This document shows, one piece after another, positions 56,799 through 64,000 of a stretch of DNA of 64,000 nucleotides. Origin of the DNA: Trichostrongylus colubriformis (lineage: Eukaryota; Nematoda; Chromadorea; Rhabditida; Trichostrongylidae); assembly GCA_963978905.1 (NCBI GenBank), contig OZ022256.1, forward strand, positions 29,537,426-29,601,425. The letters are read 5' to 3'. A program made the position numbers and the translations under genes. Each line of letters opens with the position of its first letter. The stretch's first letter is position 1. The notes below the pieces were generated by a model. It had not been told where the DNA came from. It did not search any database and worked only from the letters and a program-made list of their open reading frames with translations.

Positions 56799-57862
56799 TT
56801 TGTTCGCAGTTTTTTCGCTTACCGCTAACTTCGCACTAATACTGTGTTAAAAATGAACCAGCCCCCACCGCAAAAGACCAAGGTAGCTGCAAAAACCCTG
56901 AAACTTGATCATGGGGGCCCTACTCGCCTTTATGCCGTCTATTTATAATAGTGTCACCAAAATTATAACTGCCGTTAGCTGACTTTTGAGAACAAGGATG
57001 GTCAGTGCTTATCTGATTGATAGGTTCGTTTTGCACTACGAAAGACCACAAAAGGCACCAGACTTATTATTACACACTATGAAATGATATTTTAGGCACG
57101 CGATGGAAACGATGATAAAAAGCTACATAATGTATTCATACAAAGACAGTCCTGAACAGAAGAAAGTTCTAGGGTTAGATTGCATCTAGATCAGTTCTAG
57201 TTGTGTCTGAAGAAGCTGTATCGGGTCAACTCATGCATTACCTCCACAACCCGCACTTAGGATCATCTCCCTTGGAGGGTGTCTGACTAGCCAGGTTCCC
57301 ATTCGGAATGATCGGTAGGTGCGTCAGTGTTTGCAGTTCTCTGCGGGACAAGGGCAATCGCATCGGATTCCCGCGCTACGCCCACAGTTTCACCGCATGC
57401 GACGAGTATTGTGATTGCTTTTCGCCATGGATTCACTCAATGACGAGCATCAAAGTCATAAATGAGGAACTAACTATAAGCCAATTTCATGTTTCGTTGG
57501 CAATCTATTTACTAAGCATTCAGTTCACTTTGAAAGCATCATTGGGGGTGAGGAAGGAAGTAAGAACTGGAAAGACATGTTCTCTGTCATTGAAATTCGG
57601 ATTTAGCAGAGACAACCAATAGCAAAACTCGCGTTGGTAAACTCATCGAAAACTCGCTAATGTTACTTTTGTGCTTTGTGCTGCACCGAGCCTTTTGTGC
57701 TATGAGAACGGGGTTACTAGCTTAACCCCTTGCCGTCTGCACCACTCCTCAACGGCTGTAGAGGAGCAGAAAGGAGGGGGAGTGGTAAGGGGTACATTTT
57801 TGGGTTTTCCACTTTTCTCGATGAATACTGAACGCGAAGGTGCAGTGTGGAGGGGTGTGCAC
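56799..57862. other. No gene recognised
   Basis: It contains the 5' flank of the unidentified minus-strand gene. The plus ORF 57308-57622 lacks splice or similarity support. Confidence 0.4.
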
Positions 57863-58498
57863 CTTTAGTTCCAATAGTGTACTGTAGGTGTACGGTAGTA
57901 TAATTACAAGATTACTTAGGTCACCTCGCACCTATCTTCGCACCTCCTAGCCTTGCCTGTGAGGTGACCTTTGCAGTGACCGTTGACATGTTCTTCCCCA
58001 CTGACTGTTTCACAGACTGATTTAACGATATGTGACGGATCCACTGGAAATTGTACATGTGTTGTTGCAGTTATAGTTATGTTTTTTACAGCGCTTTTAT
58101 TACACTAATTTACTACGAAAAACAAACAGAAAAACGAAGAAAAAAGAATTAACAACATTATGTAATACTATTATTCCCAATGATTTTGTTCTGTTCTTAT
58201 AAATGCAAAGCTCAGTCAAAAGGAAGCTCGCCTATTGCTTTTTCGAAGTGAATGAAGCTAAACATTCGAATATTGTTATGAGCGAGTTATTGTCAAATTA
58301 CTGGATTCCTTTTCCAAAACTCTGGTGCTAAGGCATACTAACGCTTGAAGCTAAATCGCGCAATCACAATCATAATCAATCGTATATAATTTTAGATAAC
58401 TGCCGCAAACGAGCCAGTCTCTATTCTCTACACCATAAAAGGAGTGACAGTGCAAAGACTTCACATGTAAAAGATTTCCTGATTCATCATTATATCAG

Positions 58499-58690
58499 GG
58501 CGGAGGTGGTGTAGTGACAAGCGGTGCGCACCCCACTATCACGGCACGGTATCAAATCCCCCATTAGCGGCTGTTCAGGCCTACTAAACTTCCATCCCCC
58601 GGCGGAGTTAAGTTGGTATCATACTCGTCTGCGAGAATGAAAGCGCTAAGTTGTATATCGGCTGGCCCTCGCAAGTCTTTGTATAGCCAA
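58499..58690 (+). repeat. Possible tRNA-derived repeat
   Basis: GGTGGTGTAGTGACAAGCGG resembles an A-box region and GGTATCAAATCC a degraded B box, 35-40 nt apart. It is embedded in the large TIR element. Weak evidence. Confidence 0.25.
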
Positions 58691-59101
58691 ATCGCATTGA
58701 CTTGCTACCACGATTCTTAATAGAACTGGGATGCGCGGCGCACCCCCCAGAAGGGACTGATTAAGCCAAAAAATGCCTTAATCTACCTATCTTTATCTCA
58801 GAGATTACATCACTGCTTTCCTTTACTTACTAGCCTAGATTTTTATCAACAAACCTTACTAATACTACTAATGAAGGCAAAGATGCATGGCACGATTATG
58901 GTTATTGATAACAAACTTAAGAGTCTGGTTCATATCAATGAAGTTTTACTGCGAACAACGAATGCTTTTTTTTATTTATTCACTTTCTCCTTTTCCCTTT
59001 TACATGAGCATTACTTTTTACTCAAAGGTCAATAGTCGTTGCGAGCCAAAGCTAGGAGGTGCGAGGTGAGGTGCGAAGTGACCTGAGTAATCCTGTTATT
59101 A

Positions 59102-59999
59102 TTAGGTTGTAAGGAAAGTTTTGGCCGGTTTTTGAAATTTCAACTTTGAGAGATCATAACTCGGCTCAGAGTGCATCTTTTCTCACAGAGTGAGCACCAT
59201 TAGATTCGCCACACTCTTGGCAACACTATGCATACCTACACATCTCAATTTGATAAAGGGCTGATAATTTATATTGCGCGAAATGAAAAAAAGTCGACTT
59301 CAAATCGCCACTCTTTCTGAACACACTGCTACTGAAGGAGCTGGCCAGATGTTTTGGGAAGTGGGGCATAGTTAGCGCTAGATCTGATGAACATGATAGA
59401 CGAGTAAGGGCCTCACCCTGCAACTGCTTCAATTAGTGGAAGAGGATTTGTGAAAAATGCGCTTGCGCATGACTGCCGTGAGGGGTCCCGCGGCACCCAT
59501 TTTTTTGGATTTTTCCAAATCAAGGCCACTTGAGGTGGTCAGCTAAGGTTGCTTGTTGAGGGCCAATACTTGTGGATATCCCCTGCAAATATGGACGCTC
59601 ATCGCCTTCTGCCGTTTTAGTTAAAGCGATTTGATCAATTGAAAATTCGAGCAGCTCGTCCTCATTTCTGCACTTCTGAAACCGGAGACAATGTGTTCCA
59701 TCCAGTGATACACCCCCTCCTCTTGCAGTATTCACATTTGTGGTCACCTTCGCTGGGACTCGGCTAAACAAGAACTCTTGAAGTGAAGTCATCTTAAAAG
59801 TGCCATTTTCGCAGCACTTTAAAACTTCCCTAATAAATTGAAAACCTTGTGGCATTCCAAATAAACATATATTCTGAAAGAGCAACTTTTTCTCTATCTA
59901 ACGAGCACAATATGTCAGCTGATTCATGTTGACGCGCTCTGATATTTAAATTTATCTTGTGATTGCGAAAAAGCGGCCAGAACTTTCCTTACAACCTAA
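59102..59999. mobile_element. Mariner-type element nested in a TIR
   Basis: The ends TTAGGTTGTAAGGAAAGTTT and AACTTTCCTTACAACCTAA are inverted, with inner GGCCG/CGGCC. It sits within the right arm of the 57863-60039 element, so it inserted later. A minus-strand open reading of 121 codons (59520-59885) lies inside, but I do not recognise transposase motifs in it. Confidence 0.75.
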
Positions 60000-60324
60000 T
60001 ATACTACCGTACACCTACAGTACACTATTGGAACTAAAGACCCTCACCCAGTGTGGAGTGGCAGTTGTAAGGAAACCCATGAAATTTTGCGAAAAGTGGA
60101 CGTTGCGATCTTGAGTGGTTATGGCATTGTCGTATTTGTCGCATAGTAAAGTTACAAGACAGGACGAAATGCAGGCATCCAACTTATGCAACCGGCACGT
60201 CCAGATGGGGACAGACTAATACAAGGAAGGTTTTCGTAACGACAGATTTGTCATGAAATCCTTAATTATTTGTACTTCATGACGTAGGAAAAGAATATTA
60301 AGGCTGTGATCAGAACAGATTTAC

Positions 60325-63300
60325 CTCCGTCCCAGAGAGCCTGTTTCGAAGTTTGCACCTCCTTTTCTGAGCTCATCTTGTACCATGGCAGGGAACCAGG
60401 ACTGACTCTAGAAGGCGAGATTTCAGCGGCTTTATTTTCCATTATTCTAATATAAAGTTGCAGGATAGTTTGCGACATTTTTTCTATTTTCCTGATCTTT
60501 TCAAAGACTTCAAAAGGTGGGGCTTCATGGAACAGCCTATCTTAATTGTTCCATTCTATAGCTAGGGCTGCAGTAAGATTGACAATTCCTAGAGATGGAC
60601 TTCGGTCGCTGTCCTCGCGAGAACTGGCTGGTCCCAACGTAAACCAGGGGGAAGTGGCAACCAGCGCTACTGTAGGTTGATTTCAAGTTTGTAATTCGTT
60701 TTGTGTTTCTTCCGCTGTTGAAATTCACCTTGTGAAAACTCAGGGTTCCAAGTTTTTAATTTATCTGAATAATCAAGCGCTGCATGTACCGGATTTGTTC
60801 GTCAAAAAATGAATTTTTGCTGTGAAAGATAGATGCGAAGGAGGGAAAATTTAGCAAAAATGTCGCAAAAATTCTTCCACGATCCGATATTTTTTAACCA
60901 CTAAAGCAATGTAGCGGTGATGGTCCGTCACAACATCACAATCTATATGATCCGCTAGTGTCTTCGTTGGTGTGTGTGTGTCTGTTTCACCTGAACTGGT
61001 TTGCCTCCGAGCAATGATGGCAGCTTGAATTTCGCATATGTTGTAGGTGATTGAACGGAACATGAATGGTTAATGATTGAAATTGATAAGAGCTGATAAA
61101 GGTTGATAAGGGGTGTGACGGCAAATGTTATCTAATCTGCTGTGCCTTCCGTGTTAACAATTGAGTGAGGTGGGAAGAGGGCACAAATAGTGGGACATTG
61201 CAACTGGTAACATTTGATAACGAGTGGTAAGAGCCGATAACAAGTGATTTTGAACAAGTAGAATCCGATGCTCCATTACAACGGCCGTAATACGATCGTT
61301 ACATCCCAAGTGTAAGATGACCAGTGAGGAGATACCAGTTGTCTCTGTGCCGATACCGGTCGTAAGGAGCCATCCACCGTTTTTCAATGCAGACTATGAC
61401 CAAACTTCAATTTAGACTTATTTAAACTACGAAATGATAGGGAAAGCTGTTCATAGAATTCAGACACTAACAGATCGACCTGTTTATTAACGATTAATAA
61501 TAGAGAGGTATTGAATGTTCGGAAAGGGATTCACTATTCACCCCGATATCATTAGCAACAAGCAACAAGGGTTTTCACCGCTGAACTGCCTGAGCTCTTC
61601 AGGAAAGGTCGGTATTTGTAGAGATATCAGCTTGCTCGCCGCACAATAGTGTGGGTAGCAAAGGCATTTAATATGCGATCCGTCCCGTTGTTATGGATCA
61701 GTTAGTATAGACAAGTCCGGACCAAATAACATCATCACGTGATGCGCTACTGTCCAATAACCTAGCTGCTTTATATATGTATAATAATATAATAATACTG
61801 TGCCAAAGAATGCGCTTACAATTCTGCAGTCATGTAGAGCCACGATTCGGCATCACCTTTTTCGCGAGCTGCCGACCTTTTATGGGCATCCAAACTCCAG
61901 TATGGAAGAGTGTAGATGTCCGGTGTACCATATCTAAGTATAAATCGTTTGCATAAATGTGGAGGGTTAGTGGAGTGCTTTGTGAGTGAACATAAATGAC
62001 CTACTTAATTTTTTTGCCGGCTTTTACTGTGTCACCGTAATCAATTAAATAAATTCTGCCACTGGCTTGTCCTGTTCCAATGCAGAAATTCGCAAGCTTC
62101 ACGTCTCGATGAATGTATTTCATTGAATGGAGGAACTAAAAGTGAGACACCTCAATTTGAAGCTGCTTGCGAATTTCAAGTGTGATGCAAAAAGCGCTTC
62201 AGTCCCGTGTTCTTTCTGTCCCTTGAGGTGTCCCTCTCTGGATATCACTCGGCGAAGTTGAGAACTTGATTAGCTGGACCTCGCGCTACTCGACTCCTTG
62301 CTTGCAGCGAAAAAGTCGGTAAGGGGTCGAATTTCTCTTTTTGCTTCTGCGCGATGCCGTGACACTAACCCACTGACACCCTTTTTTCTAATAGTTTCCA
62401 CCCGAAGAGTGAAAATCGCGTTACATCGCGATTATCGAAAAAAAAGACGTAGTGACATAGAAACAATGGAAAGTCTTACAGCTAATCCAGCCATTGCCTC
62501 CATTGCAATGTAGAATGCAGTAGCTGGTCTGAAATTGGCTGTCTGCTCACGCAATTTCTCCAGATTTCTATCAAGCAGGTTCATCACTGAAAGTGAAATG
62601 ATCGGTCGATTTCCATTCTACCCAGCGCGATAACAATGTGTGTTGGCGTGTGTATTTGATAAGAAATCAAAATTTCTCTCCCTTCATCCGGAGGTACTGC
62701 TACGACAGAGATATCGGTACACCGTAGGGCGCGGTATTCACACGCGAGCCGGCAATCGCAAGGAATTAAGCTGCTACACGAGTTACGGGATATCTGAAAC
62801 TCTCTGCTTAATCCTAGGCTCAGAAAGCTCCCACCACTGAATAATGAATCACTGTTTCCGCATTCTGCAGGACGGCTAGAGCGGGAAGAATCTGGTTGTC
62901 AAATAGTAGAAACTTTCTGAGCCTAGTATTATGCCAGGCGAAGAGATGAAGGATGAGTAAGCTACTCGGAAAAGGGGCGGAAGACACCCGAAAAACATAC
63001 GCGGCTGGCGCGCAAGTTTAACCTATTCGTGACCAAGTCACCGGTGCCTGAAACGGAGTCGGTCGGTTCGGGATAGCGCCAGCCGTATGTGGCTGACAAT
63101 CAGGCCTTTTGCAGACGTGCCGGTTAAACGCTCCATTTTTCGACAACAGGCGCGGTCGCGAATTAGTTAAAATTGAGTGTGAGGCGTTTGTGCATCGCGA
63201 GTAGGCATGTTGGCAACGTAGCAGCCCACGAGAGGCTCCAGTTGCAAATTGGTTTGAAAGTAGCAGCCCGCACTCGAATGACGCGCGACGCTTTCCGAAC

Positions 63301-63977
63301 ACTGATTCCCATGTAACCATAAATATCCGCACTAGCATGTTCGTGTCAATTAAAGAAATGAAATCGAATAGAAGGAAATATACCTATAAACGGCATATCA
63401 GCTACTCGTCCGCTGTCGAGAGCGAAGGGACAGTATGGGCACTTGTTTTTTCGCAGTTCGTTCAATATTCGTAATTCACGCTGAAAGTGCTCAGTACTGA
63501 AGTAGACAACATCAAAGGAGTTCTCCATAACCTCCATGATGGTTTCTCCATAACCTGCTATAATAGAAAGCATTGCATGTTGAGTGCCTCACTACTGGTT
63601 GTACGCGAGCCTGTTTGTGCTGGCCTACACACAATGGAAAGGAGCAACAACAAACGCAGCCCCATGGGATTTACTCTTTCTGGCCACCACTAGCTCTCAG
63701 TTAAAACTTTCAGTTTTCATTACATGTATGTAGTGCTTATGCAATATATAGCTATGGCCATTTTTTTGTAGGGGCCGACGTCAAACCTACTTAGCTTCCA
63801 CGTCGCTACCTCTACGGTACATTTCATCAAAAATATGCCAAAAATGGTATATAGTTTTTCAATGATCATCTTCCCCAGAAAGATTCGCGCACCTTCATCC
63901 GCAAAATTATGTTTGTGCTATTCGGTCGTATACCTATCTTCATTGCGTAGAGCGTACTCTTCTCTTCAGTTTCGTTA
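60325..63977 (-). CDS. Divergent CK1/TTBK-like protein kinase, partial
   Basis: In-phase exons are 63934-63977, 63384-63554, 62480-62586, 62005-62135, 61820-61933 and 60325-60401. The N-terminal end lies beyond the window. Visible kinase features are the ATP-anchoring Lys in LYAMKI, the alpha-C region HFQRELRILNEL, a hinge reading MPFI then VMNLL, the catalytic loop YIHRDVKLANF, the metal-binding triplet as DYG (normally DFG), then DAESWLYM and GSLPWYKMSSE. This pattern is that of the casein kinase 1/tau-tubulin kinase-like group, which is greatly expanded in nematodes, often in the germline. The Asp, Lys and Asn of the catalytic loop are kept, so activity is plausible. The last exon ends at a GTAAAT donor, but no C-terminal exon is visible before the nested transposon at 57863-60039. 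It may lie further away, be lost, or be unrecognisably short. Confidence 0.85.
61064..61240 (+). repeat. GATAAG-type Helitron-like unit in kinase intron
   Basis: AAGAGCTGATAAAGGTTGAT, GACGGCAAATGTTATC and TGTGCCTTCCGTGTT match the 146-bp unit family at 51000-51700. It lies in the intron between the last two detected kinase exons, with a GTGTGTGTGTC run at 60970. Confidence 0.55.
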
Positions 63978-64000
63978 CTGAAATTTTTTGAAAGAGTCTC

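Larger units (their letters stand above)
57863..60039. mobile_element. Large TIR element, interrupted
   Basis: The left end CTTTAGTTCCAATAGTGTAC is inverted as GTACACTATTGGAACTAAAG at the right. Each arm continues with GTAGGTGTACGGTAGTATA, then GATTACT(T/C)AGGTCAC and CGCACCTCC(T)AGC. The right arm is split by the mariner at 59102-59999. The 1.1 kb centre is AT-rich and lacks a transposase; it includes a tRNA-like repeat at 58499. Confidence 0.8.

Noticed and set aside
59520..59885. 121-codon minus-strand ORF as a host gene
   Set aside because: It lies wholly between mariner TIRs, has no splice context and no recognised domain.

Overview
This window looks like nuclear DNA from a nematode, most likely a clade V (strongylid or diplogastrid-like) worm. 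That is an inference from gene structure and repeats, not from a species marker. The supporting signs are small exons split by GT/AG introns, some near 50 bp, with T-rich TTTCAG or TTTTAG acceptors. Two genes have a start codon directly or almost directly behind such an acceptor, as expected for spliced-leader trans-splicing. Paralogous mariner remnants, Helitron-like repeats and fold-back elements fill most of the remaining sequence. Protein genes occupy only a few percent as coding sequence. Long uninterrupted ORFs are mostly chance or repeat-derived; the real exons had to be found by splice phase and protein similarity.

Layout. 0.7-6.9 kb is repeats. 6.9-12.1 kb (minus) is a complete ten-exon HDHD5/CECR5-type HAD hydrolase with a decayed mariner in one intron. 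12.2-17.1 kb is repeats: copies of a large unnamed repeat family and a mariner nested inside a Helitron-like element. 18.6-22.5 kb has a few exon-like pieces of an unidentified minus-strand gene around a dead mariner. In 22.7-34.2 kb I see no convincing gene, only hairpins and repeats. 34.3-39.4 kb (minus) is a complete six-exon DNMT2/TRDMT1 tRNA cytosine-5 methyltransferase with two TIR elements in introns. 39.6-41.6 kb is nested inverted repeats. 41.7-43.0 kb (plus) is an unidentified gene with zinc-ribbon-like cysteine pairs. 46.9-48.5 kb (minus) is a two-exon secreted Q/N/G-rich repeat protein with a Harbinger-like MITE in its only intron. 49.5-54.9 kb is transposons, including a 146-bp tandem array and a 1.7 kb fold-back element. 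56.1-56.8 kb (minus) is an unidentified gene with a basic tail. 57.9-60.0 kb is a TIR element carrying a mariner in its right terminal repeat. 60.3 kb to the window edge (minus) is a divergent CK1/TTBK-like protein kinase, incomplete at both ends.

The genes do not form an operon or pathway that I can recognise: a mitochondrial-type phosphatase homologue, a tRNA methyltransferase, a secreted low-complexity protein and a kinase are simply neighbours, mostly on the minus strand. The most notable content is an intact-looking Dnmt2 (lost in C. elegans), the Q/N-rich secreted gene, and several apparently unnamed repeat families.
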